A stretch of DNA of 64,000 nt from Melaminivora suipulveris (GTDB lineage: Bacteria; Pseudomonadota; Gammaproteobacteria; Burkholderiales; Burkholderiaceae_C). This document shows, in pieces, positions 54,641 to 64,000 of the stretch. Under the pieces are notes generated by a model. The model saw only the letters and a program-made list of their open reading frames with translations. It ran no database searches and was not told where the DNA came from. The position numbers and the translations under genes are program-made. The stretch's first letter is position 1; each line of letters begins with the position of its first letter. The stretch is taken from NCBI RefSeq assembly GCF_003008575.1, contig NZ_CP027667.1:3682001-3746000 (forward strand), given 5' to 3'.

Positions 54641-54716
54641 TGGTGCCGGAGAGAGGAATCGAACCCCCGACCTTCTCATTACGAATGAGCTGCTCTACCG
54701 ACTGAGCTACTCCGGC
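54641..54716 (-). tRNA. tRNA-Thr (anticodon CGT)
   Basis: 76 bases including encoded CCA. Acceptor stem GCCGGAG / CTCCGGC, D-arm AGCTCAGTCGGTAGAGC, anticodon arm with loop reading TTCGTAA between GCTCA and TGAGA, T-arm GGGGGTTCGATTCCT (variant stem). Anticodon CGT reads ACG. It is a single-gene unit with its own terminator. Confidence 0.95.
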
Positions 54717-54726
54717 CAAGACCGCG

Positions 54727-54755
54727 ATTATATATCGCTTTGCTGGCCGTCTCAG
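54727..54755 (-). promoter_or_regulatory. Probable promoter of tRNA-Thr
   Basis: On the minus strand a perfect -10 TATAAT (54732-54727) lies 17 bases after CTGAGA (54755-54750), a 4/6 match to the -35 consensus. It overlaps the 3' end of fbp. Distance to the tRNA fits a stable-RNA promoter. Confidence 0.5.
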
Positions 54756-55771
54756 GCGTTGCTGCCGGCCTCGCCGTGGTAGCTCGTTACCCGCTCGACC
54801 TCGTTCTTCGAGCCCAGGATCACGCTCACGCGCTGGTGCAATTGGGTGGGTTGCACATCCAGGATGCGCTCGCATCCATTGGTGGCGCTGCCGCCGGCCT
54901 GCTCGACCAGCCAACCCATGGGATTGGCCTCGTACATCAGGCGCAGCTTGCCCGGCTTGTTTGGCTCGCGCTTGTCCCAGGGGTACATGAAGATGCCGCC
55001 GCGCATCAGGATGCGGTGCACGTCGGCCACCATGCTGGCGATCCAGCGCATGTTGAAGTTCTTGCCGCGTGGACCGGTCTCGCCTGCCAGGCACTCGTCG
55101 ATGTAGCGGCGCACCGGAGCATCCCAGTGGCGCATGTTGCTCATGTTGATGGCGAACTCCTTGGTGTCCTCGGGGATGCGGATGTTCTCGCGCGTCAGCA
55201 CGAAGGAGCCTTGCTCGCGGTCCAGCGTGAACATGGCCACGCCGTCGCCCACCGTGAGCACCAGCGTGGTCTGCGGGCCGTAGATGCAATAGCCCGCCGC
55301 CACCTGCGCCGAGCCCGGCTGCAGGAAGTCGCTCTCGTGTACGCCGGGGTGGCCCTCGGGTTTTTTGAGCACGCTGAAGATGGTGCCGATGCTGACGTTG
55401 ACGTCGATGTTGGAAGAGCCATCCAGCGGGTCGAACAGCAGCAGGTATTCGCCCTGCGGGTAGCGGTTGGGCACCAGGTAGATGCCCTCCATCTCCTCGC
55501 TGGCCATGGCGGCCAGGTGGCCGCCCCACTCGTTGGCCTCGATCAACGTCTCGTTGGCGATGATGTCCAGCTTCTTTTGCACCTCACCCTGCACGTTCTC
55601 GGTGCTGGCCGTGCCCATCACGTCGCCCAGGTCGCCCTTGTTCACGGCCAGGGCGATGCGCTTGCAGGCGCGCGCCACGACTTCCAGCAGCAGGCGCAGC
55701 TGCGGCGGGATGCGGCCGTGGTCGCGCTGCTGCTCGACCAGGTAGCGGGTGAAGCTGATGCGTTCGGTCAT
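54752..55771 (-). CDS. fbp: Fructose-1,6-bisphosphatase, class 1
   Basis: 339 residues. Metal site in [31 protein letters not shown] (Asp, Gly, Ser-Ser motif), Glu in [17 protein letters not shown] and substrate loop near the C-terminus with [23 protein letters not shown]. It hydrolyses fructose-1,6-bisphosphate in gluconeogenesis. It follows pepN by 31 bases on the same strand and may share its transcript. Confidence 0.97.
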   Translation of the reverse strand: MTERISFTRYLVEQQRDHGRIPPQLRLLLEVVARACKRIALAVNKGDLGDVMGTASTENVQGEVQKKLDIIANETLIEANEWGGHLAAMASEEMEGIYLVPNRYPQGEYLLLFDPLDGSSNIDVNVSIGTIFSVLKKPEGHPGVHESDFLQPGSAQVAAGYCIYGPQTTLVLTVGDGVAMFTLDREQGSFVLTRENIRIPEDTKEFAINMSNMRHWDAPVRRYIDECLAGETGPRGKNFNMRWIASMVADVHRILMRGGIFMYPWDKREPNKPGKLRLMYEANPMGWLVEQAGGSATNGCERILDVQPTQLHQRVSVILGSKNEVERVTSYHGEAGSNA

Positions 55772-55802
55772 TGCGGTCTCCCTCCTCGGTATCGTTGAAC
55801 GG

Positions 55803-58535
55803 TCAGTCGGCCAGGGCGCGTGTCACGACTTCGCGCACGTCATTGGACAGGCTGCCGGCGGCGGCCACGCGCGCCACGGCCTCGCGCGCTGCGCTGCGGT
55901 AGGGCTCGGCCAGTTTGCGCCAGCGGTCCAGCGAGCGCGCCAGGCGCGCCGCCACCTGGGCGTTGATGGCGTCGAGCTGCAACACCTGCTCGGCCCAGAA
56001 GGCGTAGCCGGCGCCATCGGCGCGGTGCAGGCCGGCCGGGTTGCCATTGCAGTAGCTGAAGATCACGCTGCGCGCACGGTTGGGGTTGTGCAGCGAGAAA
56101 TCCGGGTGCTGCATCAGCTGGCGCACGACGGGCAGGACGTCACCGCCGCGGTCGGGCGCCATGGCCTGCAGGGCAAACCATTTGTCGATGACCAGCGCGT
56201 CGCCCTTGAACTGGGTGTGAAAGCGCTCCAGTGCCGGCTGCGCCAGATCGCTGCCGCTGCCCACCAGGGCGGACAGGGCGTTGATGCGGTCGGTCATGTT
56301 GCCCGCCACCTTGAAACGCTGGTAGGCCTTGCCTGGCCAGACCGCGTCGCCCTGCGCCTGCGCGGCCAAGCACAGCATGGCCAGCGCCGTGCCGGCCAGT
56401 GCGCGACGGCCGGCGCTGGCGGCATCGGGGCTGTAGGCGCCACTGTCCTGGTGCGCCTCGAAGGCCCATTGCCAGTCCGGCTGCAAGGCGACGGCCAACT
56501 CCAGGCGCAGCGCTTCGCGCACGGCGTGCACGCGCTGGGGATCGACCTCGTCCAGCTGCTCGGCGATGTAGGCCTCGGAAGGCAGCGTCAGCACCAGATC
56601 CTTGAAAGCCGCATCGAGCTGCGGATGGCGCAGCACGCCGCGCAGTGCCTGTACCAGCGCCGGAGAGAGCAATTTCTGGCCAGAAGCGGCTTCAGTCGAC
56701 GTGGATGAATGAGAGTCAGCTATATGTTTTGTAGCAACCCGCAGCATCAGCCGCTGCCCTGCTTCCCAGCGGTTGAAGGGGTCGCTGTCGTGGGCCAGCA
56801 GAAGCAGCAGATCCTCGTCGCTGTACTCGCAATCCAGGCAGACCGGAGCGCTGAAGGCGCGCAGCAGCGACGGCACGGGCGGCTGCGCCACGCCGGTGAA
56901 GGTCAGCGTCTGGCTGGCTTCGTGCAGCACGATGGTGCGCTCCGGGCCGCTCGCCTGAGCCTCACCGGCCAGCTGCAGGGGCAGGGCGCTGCCATCGCGC
57001 CCCAGCAGGCCCAGAGCCACCGGGATGACGAAAGGCTGCTTGTCCGGCTGGCCGGGCGTGGGCGCGCAGCTTTGCGACAAGGTCAGGGTATAGGTCTGCG
57101 CAACGGCGTCGTAGTGCCCCTCGGCCTTGACGCGCGGCGTGCCGGCCTGTGAATACCAGCGTTTGAATTGCTCCAGGCGGTTGCCGAGCTCACTGCCCGG
57201 GTTGGCGTCCGCCATGGCCTGGGCGAAATCGTCGCAGGTCACGGCCTGGCCGTCGTGGCGCTCGAAGTACAGCTGCATGCCGCGCGCGAAGCCTTCACGC
57301 CCGACCAGGTTGTGCTGCATGCGCACCACCTCGGCGCCCTTTTCGTAGATGGTGACGGTGTAGAAGTTGTTGATCTCGACGTAGCTGTCGGGCCGCACCG
57401 GGTGCGCCATGGGGCCGGCGTCCTCGGGGAACTGCACGGTGCGCAGCACGCGCACGTCCTCGATGCGCTTGACCGCGCGCGCCGATGCGCTGCCGGCCAT
57501 GTCCATCGAGAACTCCTGATCGCGGAACACCGTCAGCCCCTCCTTCAGGCTGAGCTGGAACCAGTCGCGGCAGGTGACGCGGTTGCCCGTCCAGTTGTGG
57601 AAGTACTCGTGCCCCACCACCGATTCGACGTTGGCAAAATCCACGTCGGTGGCCGTCGCCTGGCTGGCCAGCACGTACTTGGTGTTGAAGACGTTCAGGC
57701 CCTTGTTCTCCATCGCGCCCATGTTGAAGTCGCTGGTGGCGACGATCATGAAGCGTTCAAGGTCCAGCGGAAGGTTGAAGCGTGCCTCGTCCCAGGCGAT
57801 GGACGCCATGAGCGAGTTCATGGCGTGCTCGGTCTTTTGCAGGTCGCCCGCGCGCACCCAGACCTGCAGCAGGTGCTCGCCGCCGTTGCGGCTTTTGATC
57901 TTTTGCTCGCGCGCGACCAGCTTGCCGGCGACCAGGGCAAACAGATAGCTGGGCTTCTTGTGCGGGTCGTGCCAGCGGGCGAAGTGGCGGCCACCGTCGA
58001 GCTCGCCGGACTCCACCAGGTTGCCGTTGGATAGCAGCACCGGATACGCGGCCTTGTCCGCGCGCAGCAGCACGCTGTAGCTTGCCATGACGTCCGGGCG
58101 GTCCAGGAAGTAGGTGATGCGTCGAAAACCCTGCGCCTCGCACTGCGTGAAGAAGGTGCCCTCGCTCACGTACAAGCCCGACAGCTGCGTGTTCTTGACC
58201 GGCTGGCAGGTGGTGAAGATCTCCAGCTCGAACGGCTCATGCCCCTCGGGCAGGTTCTCCAGCACCAGCTGGCCGCCGTCCATCTTGAACGAGGTGCCGG
58301 CGCCGTTGACCTGCACGCGCGCCAGATTCAGCTCCTCGCCATCCAGGCGCAGCGGCTGGGCCGGCACGTCGGGGTTGCGGCGCAGGCGCATCTTGCTCAG
58401 CACGCGCGTCTTGGCCGGGTCCAGATCGAAGGTGAGTTCCACCGTGTCGATCCAGTAGGCCGGCGGGCAGTAGTCCAGCCGATGCACGGCCGTGGCCGTC
58501 TGTCCTTCTCTCATCATCATGGCAAATGCTTTCAT
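55803..58535 (-). CDS. pepN: Aminopeptidase N (M1 zinc metallopeptidase)
   Basis: 910 residues from the ATG at 58535 (ATG at 58520 is an alternative, giving 905). Exopeptidase signature GAMENKGLN, zinc motif HEYFH at 309-313 with the third ligand Glu in [10 protein letters not shown], and the four-domain length of bacterial PepN (Escherichia coli 870). It removes N-terminal residues from peptides in the cytosol. Residues about 601-618 (between [11 protein letters not shown] and [11 protein letters not shown]) come from repeat copy 12 read antisense, and form a Ser/Thr-rich insertion. Confidence 0.95.
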   Translation of the reverse strand: MKAFAMMMREGQTATAVHRLDYCPPAYWIDTVELTFDLDPAKTRVLSKMRLRRNPDVPAQPLRLDGEELNLARVQVNGAGTSFKMDGGQLVLENLPEGHEPFELEIFTTCQPVKNTQLSGLYVSEGTFFTQCEAQGFRRITYFLDRPDVMASYSVLLRADKAAYPVLLSNGNLVESGELDGGRHFARWHDPHKKPSYLFALVAGKLVAREQKIKSRNGGEHLLQVWVRAGDLQKTEHAMNSLMASIAWDEARFNLPLDLERFMIVATSDFNMGAMENKGLNVFNTKYVLASQATATDVDFANVESVVGHEYFHNWTGNRVTCRDWFQLSLKEGLTVFRDQEFSMDMAGSASARAVKRIEDVRVLRTVQFPEDAGPMAHPVRPDSYVEINNFYTVTIYEKGAEVVRMQHNLVGREGFARGMQLYFERHDGQAVTCDDFAQAMADANPGSELGNRLEQFKRWYSQAGTPRVKAEGHYDAVAQTYTLTLSQSCAPTPGQPDKQPFVIPVALGLLGRDGSALPLQLAGEAQASGPERTIVLHEASQTLTFTGVAQPPVPSLLRAFSAPVCLDCEYSDEDLLLLLAHDSDPFNRWEAGQRLMLRVATKHIADSHSSTSTEAASGQKLLSPALVQALRGVLRHPQLDAAFKDLVLTLPSEAYIAEQLDEVDPQRVHAVREALRLELAVALQPDWQWAFEAHQDSGAYSPDAASAGRRALAGTALAMLCLAAQAQGDAVWPGKAYQRFKVAGNMTDRINALSALVGSGSDLAQPALERFHTQFKGDALVIDKWFALQAMAPDRGGDVLPVVRQLMQHPDFSLHNPNRARSVIFSYCNGNPAGLHRADGAGYAFWAEQVLQLDAINAQVAARLARSLDRWRKLAEPYRSAAREAVARVAAAGSLSNDVREVVTRALAD
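56682..56734 (+). repeat. 54-bp interspersed repeat, copy 12 (inside pepN, antisense to the gene)
   Basis: AGAAGCGGCT, TCAGTCGACGTGGATGAATG (56692-56711), AGAGTCAGCTATATGTTTTGTAG. The pepN frame stays open through it and reads [15 protein letters not shown]. Confidence 0.85.
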
Positions 58536-58566
58536 CCAGGCCGCGCGCCCAGCGCGCGGGTGGGGG

Positions 58567-59671
58567 TTACAGGCCCTGCTTGAGGGAGGCTTCGATGAAC
58601 GGGTCCAGGTCGCCGTCCAGCACCTTTTGCGTGGCCGAGATTTCGACGTTGGTGCGCAGATCCTTGATGCGGCTGTTGTCCAGCACGTAAGAGCGGATCT
58701 GGTGGCCCCAGCCGACGTCGGTCTTGGTGTCTTCCAGCTTTTGCTGCTCTTCCATGCGCTTGTGCATCTCCAGCTCATACAGCTTGGAGCGCAGGCGCTG
58801 CCAGGCCACGTCGCGGTTGCTGTGCTGGCTGCGGCCGTCCTGGCACTGCACCACGATGCCCGTGGGAATGTGCGTCAGGCGCACGGCCGAATCGGTCTTG
58901 TTGATGTGCTGGCCGCCAGCGCCGGAGGCGCGGAAGGTGTCGGTGCGCACGTCGGCCGGGTTGATGTCGATCTCGATGGAGTCGTCGATCTCCGGGTAGA
59001 CGAACAGCGAGGCAAACGAAGTGTGGCGCCCGCCGGACGAATCAAAGGGCGACTTGCGCACCAGGCGGTGCACCCCCGTTTCGGTGCGCAGCAGGCCGTA
59101 GGCGTACTCGCCCTCGATGTGGATGGTCGCGCCCTTGATGCCGGCGATGTCGCCCGGCGTTTCATCGTCGACCGTGGCCTTGAAGCCCTTGCGCTCGGCG
59201 TAGCGCAAATATTGGCGCAGCAGCATGCCGGCCCAGTCGCAGGCTTCGGTGCCGCCGGCACCGGCCTGGATGTCGATGTAGCAGTTCAGCGGGTCGGCCT
59301 CGCGGCCGAACATGCGGCGGAACTCCAGCTCCTCGATCAGCGGCTGCAGCTTGGCTGCCTCGGCTTCGATGGCGGACAGGCCGGCGTCATCGTCCTCGTC
59401 GCGGCTCATCTCGAAGAGCTCGCTGTTGTCGGCCAGTTCGCTGGTCAGCTTTTGCAGCGTCAGCACCACGGCGTCGAGCGACTTCTTCTCCTTACCCAGC
59501 TCCTGCGCCTTCTTCGGGTCGTTCCAGACGGCCGGGTCTTCCAGCGACGCGTTTACCGTGCGCAGGCGTTCGTATTTGGCATCGTAGTCAAAGATACCTC
59601 CGTAATTCCTGAGTGCGCTCGCTCAGGTCTTCGAGGGTGTTTTCGATCTGGTTGATGCGTTCTGCTTCCAT
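58567..59671 (-). CDS. prfB: Peptide chain release factor 2, with programmed +1 frameshift
   Basis: 367 residues after frameshifting. The first 27 codons ([20 protein letters not shown], then QELRRYL) end at an in-frame TGA (59590-59588). A GGAGG (59601-59597) three bases before CTT makes the classical RF2 shift site (GGAGG-TAT-CTT-TGA-C). The main frame continues [28 protein letters not shown]2 signature SPF is in KSPFDSSG and the catalytic GGQ in [16 protein letters not shown]2 reads UAA and UGA, and low RF2 favours the shift, so the gene controls itself. Lies upstream of pepN on the same strand. Confidence 0.97.
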
Positions 59672-59894
59672 GGTGTTTCTGTCCTGTGTGTTTTGCGGGA
59701 ATAACCGGCGATTTTCTCATGGCCCACCCGGCGCGGCTGTCGCAAGGGATTGGCGGCGCGGCTTTGCTCGGGGCTCCGTGTTTACCCCATGCGGCCCAGG
59801 CGCCACGCCGAGCAGCAAGCAAAAAGGGTAGTGCGCGTGCGCCGAGCGGCTTACAGTGCACCGGCATCAGCCACATTGCAAAGGAGACAAACAC

Positions 59895-61220
59895 ATGCAA
59901 CGCAAGATTGCAGCCATCGCCCTCGCGGCGGGCTTGGCGGGACTGGCAGGCTTTGCCAGCGCGGGCACGGTCACGGTGATCACCTCGTTCCCGAAGGAGC
60001 TCACGACGGCCTACCAGAAGGCTTTTGAGGCCGCCAACCCCGGCATCAAGATCGAGATCCTGAACAAGAACACCACCGCCTCGGTGGCCTACATCCGCGA
60101 GCTGCCCGAGGGCCAGCGCCCGGATGTCATGTGGGCGAGCGCCCCCGACGCCTTCGAGGTGCTGGCCAGCTACAAGCTGCTGCAGAGCGCGCCCGAGGTG
60201 GTCAACAAGAGCGCGCCGGCAAAAATCGGCAACTACCCGCTCAACGACCCCAAGGGCATGTACTACGGCCAGGCGCTGGCCGGCTACGGCATCGAGTGGA
60301 ACACGCGCTACCTGAAGGCGCACAAGCTCACCGCCCCGAAGCAATGGAGCGACCTGACGCGGCCCCAATATTTCGGCCACATCGCCATCTCCTCGCCCTC
60401 GCGCTCGGGCACGACGCAGCTCACCGTGGAGACCATCCTGCAGGGCGAGGGCTGGGACAAGGGCTGGTCGCAACTGCTGCAGATGATGGGCAACGCCGCC
60501 GCCGTCACCGACCGCAGCTTCGCCGTGCCCGATGGCGTGAACAACGGGCAGTACGGCATCGGCATCGTGATCGACTTCCTGGCGCTGGCGGGCAAATATT
60601 CGGGCTACCCGGTGGAGTTCACCTACCCGAGCATGACGGCGGTGGTGCCGGCCAACATCGCGCTGATCGCCGGCGCCAAGAACCCCGACGAGGCCAAGAA
60701 GTTCATGGCCTGGACCATGTCGGTGCCGGGCCAGCAGCTGCTGTTCGACAACAAGATCGCGCGCCTGCCCATCCTGCCGTACAGCCAGCTCAAGGCGCCC
60801 GCCGGCTACCCCGTGCCGCAGGACATCGCCGCGCACGCCAAGGTGCAGTTCGACAGCGAACTCTCGGGCCAGCGCTATCCGGTGGTCATCAGCCTGTTCG
60901 ATCAGATGATCACCTTCCGCCTGAAAGAGCTGCAGGCCGCGACCAAGTCCATCCACGAGGCGACCGCCGCGCTCAAGGCCAAACCCAACGCCAAGGGCAA
61001 CGAGCTGCTGGCGCAGGCGCGCAGCCTGGCCTACACGCCGCTGGTGGGCGCGGAGAACGTCAAGAACCCCGAGTTCCTGGAGCTGTTCCGCAAGAGCCGG
61101 CGCGACGTGGCCGTTTCCAAGGAGCTGACCGGCATGGAGCAGATGTGGTCGGAAAAGGCGCGCGCCAATTACGAGCGCGCCAGGCAGCTGGCCGACGAAG
61201 CGCGCGCCCTGGCCAAGTAA
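59895..61220 (+). CDS. ABC transporter periplasmic binding protein, Fe(III)/organophosphate type
   Basis: 441 residues, longer than ordinary FbpA (about 330). Signal peptide (MQRKIAAIALAAGLAGLAGFASA). The mature part starts GTVTVITSFPKELTTAYQKAFEAANPGIKIEIL, typical of type 2 extracellular binding proteins of the ferric iron/phosphoglycerate group, with RPDVMWASAPDAFEVLAS and the GYGIEWN segment. The C-terminal 100 residues are helical and charged. First gene of an ABC operon with permease and ATPase. The ligand is not certain: iron, a phosphorylated C3 compound or another anion. Confidence 0.85.
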   Translation: MQRKIAAIALAAGLAGLAGFASAGTVTVITSFPKELTTAYQKAFEAANPGIKIEILNKNTTASVAYIRELPEGQRPDVMWASAPDAFEVLASYKLLQSAPEVVNKSAPAKIGNYPLNDPKGMYYGQALAGYGIEWNTRYLKAHKLTAPKQWSDLTRPQYFGHIAISSPSRSGTTQLTVETILQGEGWDKGWSQLLQMMGNAAAVTDRSFAVPDGVNNGQYGIGIVIDFLALAGKYSGYPVEFTYPSMTAVVPANIALIAGAKNPDEAKKFMAWTMSVPGQQLLFDNKIARLPILPYSQLKAPAGYPVPQDIAAHAKVQFDSELSGQRYPVVISLFDQMITFRLKELQAATKSIHEATAALKAKPNAKGNELLAQARSLAYTPLVGAENVKNPEFLELFRKSRRDVAVSKELTGMEQMWSEKARANYERARQLADEARALAK

Positions 61221-61287
61221 GCCGGCCACCTCCGCAGACCTCGCCCGCCCGTGCCTGTTGGCCGGCGGGCGCTCCTGGAACCACCCC

Positions 61288-63030
61288 ATGTCCGCAATTG
61301 CTGCGCCACCAGCGGCGCCCCAGGCACGCGCGACGCGCGCGGGCGCGCTCGTCGGCTTCGGGCCCTGGCTGGCCTTCGGGCTGATCCTGGCCTTCTTGCT
61401 GGTCTTCCTGGTCCTGCCCGTAGGCACGGTGATCTACACCGCCTTCGTCAACCAGGGCGGTGCGCTCACCTTCGGTCACTTCGAGAACTTCTTCGCGCAG
61501 CTCGTCTTTCGCGAGTCCTTCTTCAACAGCCTGAAGGTGGCGCTGGCCAGCACCTTCTTCGCCAGCGTGCTGGCGGTGCCGCTGGCGTATCTGACGGTGC
61601 GTTTCGAGTTCCGCGGCGCGCTCTTGATCCAGACGCTGGGCGTGCTGCCGCTGATCATGCCGCCCTTCGTCGGCGCGGTGGCGCTGCAGCTGATCTTCGG
61701 GCGCAGCGGCTCGGTCAATCTGCTGCTGGACGACTGGCTCGGCTTCACCATTCCCCTCATGGACGGGCTGATCGGCGTGACCTTCGTCGAGAGCATCCAC
61801 TACTTCCCGTTCATCCTGCTGAACCTGGTCGCCGCCATGCGCAACATCGACGGTGCGATGGAGGAATCGGCCTTGAACCTGGGCGCGCGCGGCTGGCGGC
61901 TGTTTCGGCGCGTGATCTTTCCGCTGGCCATGCCGGGCTATCTGGCGGGCGCGGCGCTGGTTTTTGTCAAGGTGTTCGACGACCTGGGCACGCCCCTGGT
62001 CATGGGCGTGACCAACATGCTGGCGCCGCAGGCCTATCTGCGCATCACCTCGGTGGGCGTGGACGATCCGCTGGGCTACGTCATCAGCGTGATCATGATC
62101 GCGTTCTCCATCCTGGCGCTGTGGCTGGCCGCGCGCGTCATGAAGGGACGCGACTACGCCACCTTGCAAAAGGGCGGCAGCGCGCTGCAAAAACGCCGGC
62201 TGACGCCCTGGCAGGCCTTGCTGGCCTATGGCTGGATAGGCCTGGTGCTGCTCATCACGCTGGCGCCGCATATCGGCATCCTCCTGATGTCGTTCGCCAA
62301 GGTCTGGAGCTTTTCGGTGCTGCCCGACGCCTACACGCTCGAGCACTACGCCACCGTGTTCACCGACGCGCGCGGCATGGTCGGCAACACGCTGTTGTAT
62401 TGCGTGCTGGCTGCCGGCCTGGACGTGGTCATCGGCACCGCCATCGCCTACCTGATCCTGCGCACGCGGCTGCCGGCGCGCCAGTGGCTGGACTGGCTGG
62501 CATCCGCCGCGCTGGCCATCCCCGGCCTGGTGCTGGCGATCGGCTACCTGCGGCTGTTTCGCGGCATGCATGTGCCGTTTTCGGACACGCTGATCGTCAA
62601 CACCTGGGTGCTGATCATGCTGGCCTATGCCGTGCGGCGCCTGCCGTATGCGCTGCGCTCGTGCATGGCGGCGCTGCAGCAGGTGCACGTGTCGCTGGAG
62701 GAGGCGGCGCAGAGCCTGGGCGCCTCGCGCCTGTCGACCATCCGCCGCGTCACTGTGCCGCTGATGGCGGGCGGCATCCTGGCGGGCTTCGTCACCAGCT
62801 TCATCACCGCAGCGGTCGAGCTGTCGGCCACGCTGGTGCTGGTCTCCAGCGAAAGCCAGGCGCCCATGAGTCTGGGCATCTACCTGTACATGCAAAGCAT
62901 CGCCGGGCGCGGGCCGGGCGCGGCACTGGGCGTGCTGGCCGTGCTGGTGGTGGGACTGGGCACGTATTTCTCGCACCGTTTCGTCGAGCGCTCACGCGCC
63001 GTGGCCGCACCAACCAAGGCATCCGCATGA
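61288..63030 (+). CDS. Fused two-domain ABC transporter permease (FbpB-type)
   Basis: 580 residues, about 12 transmembrane segments in two homologous halves. Each half has the coupling-helix EAA motif: MEESALNLGARGWRLFRRVIFPLAMPGYLAG in the first half and LEEAAQSLGASRLSTIRRVTVPLMAGGILAG in the second. This fusion is typical of FbpB/CysTW-like iron-type uptake systems. The ATG at 61288 was chosen over a TTG at 61258. The stop overlaps the ATPase ATG by four bases. Confidence 0.92.
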   Translation: MSAIAAPPAAPQARATRAGALVGFGPWLAFGLILAFLLVFLVLPVGTVIYTAFVNQGGALTFGHFENFFAQLVFRESFFNSLKVALASTFFASVLAVPLAYLTVRFEFRGALLIQTLGVLPLIMPPFVGAVALQLIFGRSGSVNLLLDDWLGFTIPLMDGLIGVTFVESIHYFPFILLNLVAAMRNIDGAMEESALNLGARGWRLFRRVIFPLAMPGYLAGAALVFVKVFDDLGTPLVMGVTNMLAPQAYLRITSVGVDDPLGYVISVIMIAFSILALWLAARVMKGRDYATLQKGGSALQKRRLTPWQALLAYGWIGLVLLITLAPHIGILLMSFAKVWSFSVLPDAYTLEHYATVFTDARGMVGNTLLYCVLAAGLDVVIGTAIAYLILRTRLPARQWLDWLASAALAIPGLVLAIGYLRLFRGMHVPFSDTLIVNTWVLIMLAYAVRRLPYALRSCMAALQQVHVSLEEAAQSLGASRLSTIRRVTVPLMAGGILAGFVTSFITAAVELSATLVLVSSESQAPMSLGIYLYMQSIAGRGPGAALGVLAVLVVGLGTYFSHRFVERSRAVAAPTKASA

Positions 63031-64000
63031 ACCCACAAGTCTCCCTGGAGTGCCGGGACATCAACCTGAGCTACGGCACCACGCCTGTGCTGCGCGGCGT
63101 GAGCCTGAAGGTCGAGCCGGGCGAATTCTTCGCGCTGCTGGGCCCGTCGGGTTCCGGAAAATCGACGCTGCTGCGGCTGATCGCCGGCTTCAACCGGCAC
63201 CAGAGCGGCGCGCTGCTGATCGGCGGACAGGACGTGAGCGCCGTGCCGCCGCACGCGCGCAACGTGGGCATGGTGTTCCAGAACTACGCGCTGTGGCCGC
63301 ACATGAACGTCTGGGACAACGTGGCCTTCGGCCTGGTCGAGCGGCGTGAGAGCCGGGACGCCATCCGCCGCAAAGTGGGCGCCGCGCTCGAGCTGGTGGG
63401 TCTGCAGCAGTACGCGCAGCGCCGTCCCGGCCAGCTGTCGGGCGGGCAGCAGCAGCGCGTGGCGCTGGCGCGCACCATCGTCATCGAACCCAAGCTGCTG
63501 CTGCTGGACGAGCCCCTGTCCAACCTGGACAAGCAGCTGCGCGTGCAGATGCGCGACGAACTCAAAAGCCTGCAGCGCAAGCTGGGCCTGACGACCCTGT
63601 TCGTCACGCACGACCAGGAAGAGGCCATGACCACCGCCGACCGCATGGCCGTGCTGGACAAGGGCGTGCTGCAGCAGGTGGGCGCGGCGGCCGATCTCTA
63701 CGACCGGCCGGTGAACCGTTTCGTCGCCGGCTTCGTCGGCACGGCCAATATGGTCGAAGGCGAGGTGATGAGGGCTGGAGCCGGGCAGATCGCCTTCCGT
63801 GCGCCCGGCCTGGGCGACATCGCGCTGCCGCTGCAGGACGGCGATGCGCCGCTGCCTGGCCCGGCGGCGCTCGCCTTTCGGCCGCACCAGGTGGTGCTGG
63901 CCGAGGCAGGCGCGGCCAGCGACGCCTCGCGCATCTGGATGCAGGGGGAGGTGGAGAGCGCGGAGTTCCTGGGTGAGTTCTCGCGCTACCGCGTGCGCGT
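63027..64000 (+). CDS. ABC transporter ATP-binding protein (partial, runs off the window)
   Basis: At least 324 residues visible. Walker A GPSGSGKSTLL, Q-loop VFQNYALWPHMNVWDN, signature LSGGQQQRVALART, Walker B LLLLDEPLSNLD and switch His in LFVTHDQEEAM. After about residue 235 (NRFVAGFVGTANMVEGEV) a TOBE/MOI-type regulatory domain begins. Drives the fused permease of the same operon (ATGA overlap at 63027-63030). The C-terminus lies beyond base 64000. Confidence 0.95.
   Translation, partial: MNPQVSLECRDINLSYGTTPVLRGVSLKVEPGEFFALLGPSGSGKSTLLRLIAGFNRHQSGALLIGGQDVSAVPPHARNVGMVFQNYALWPHMNVWDNVAFGLVERRESRDAIRRKVGAALELVGLQQYAQRRPGQLSGGQQQRVALARTIVIEPKLLLLDEPLSNLDKQLRVQMRDELKSLQRKLGLTTLFVTHDQEEAMTTADRMAVLDKGVLQQVGAAADLYDRPVNRFVAGFVGTANMVEGEVMRAGAGQIAFRAPGLGDIALPLQDGDAPLPGPAALAFRPHQVVLAEAGAASDASRIWMQGEVESAEFLGEFSRYRVR

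Overview
The window is a dense, high-GC chromosomal segment from a betaproteobacterium, most likely a member of the Comamonadaceae (Acidovorax / Alicycliphilus / Melaminivora-like). The assignment rests on gene content and order: rpsB-tsf-pyrH-frr-uppS-cdsA-dxr-rseP-bamA-ompH-lpxD-fabZ-lpxA-lpxB-rnhB, an aceE-aceF-lpdA operon whose E3 carries its own lipoyl domain, a DUF1631 protein, and typical betaproteobacterial protein sequences. No rRNA, prophage, transposase or CRISPR array is visible. No stretch longer than 300 bases lacks a gene.

Layout. 1-900: end of a DUF883/YqjE/YqjK-type stress membrane cluster. 942-2717: divergent pyrD and rpiA. 2825-9810 (minus): sensor kinase, response regulator, folD, oligopeptidase A and an exported thioredoxin-like protein. 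9943-16339 (plus): pyruvate dehydrogenase operon aceE-aceF-lpdA, divergent from the two-component pair, followed by a beta-hydroxyacid dehydrogenase. 17413-26451: M14 lipoprotein peptidase, RhlE helicase, EttA, a DUF1631 protein and a P1-family (NylC-like) peptidase. 26492-28363: remains of a copper-handling cluster and a YitT membrane protein. 28504-31472: a Cd/Zn/Pb efflux module (DUF3703, P1B ATPase, divergent MerR regulator) bracketed by two copies of a short repeat. 31563-34082: an MlaE/MlaD-like lipid transport operon without an ATPase gene. 34095-37872: wrbA, a tiny membrane protein, nnr, and a dadA-like oxidase. 38139-53474: the translation / isoprenoid / envelope supercluster, which makes S2, EF-Ts, UMP kinase, ribosome recycling factor, undecaprenyl-PP, CDP-diacylglycerol, DXP reductoisomerase, RseP, BamA, Skp and the first steps of lipid A. 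53490-59671 (minus): a frameshifted baeRF-type gene, tRNA-Thr(CGT), fbp, pepN and prfB with its programmed +1 frameshift. 59895-64000 (plus): a Fe(III)-type ABC transporter (binding protein, fused two-domain permease, ATPase cut by the window end).

The most unusual feature is a family of about 54-bp interspersed repeats, with twelve copies scattered over the window. Seven are intergenic. Five lie inside conserved genes (aceF, dxr, lpxB, an rRNA methyltransferase gene and pepN) without breaking the frame, and the four genic copies in sense orientation are all read in the same frame. All copies end in a small CTA...TAG dyad. A second, REP-like palindromic repeat forms most of the linker coding sequence of lpdA. 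Together they suggest small palindromic elements that can settle inside coding sequence, comparable in idea to Rickettsia palindromic elements, although no relationship to those is claimed.
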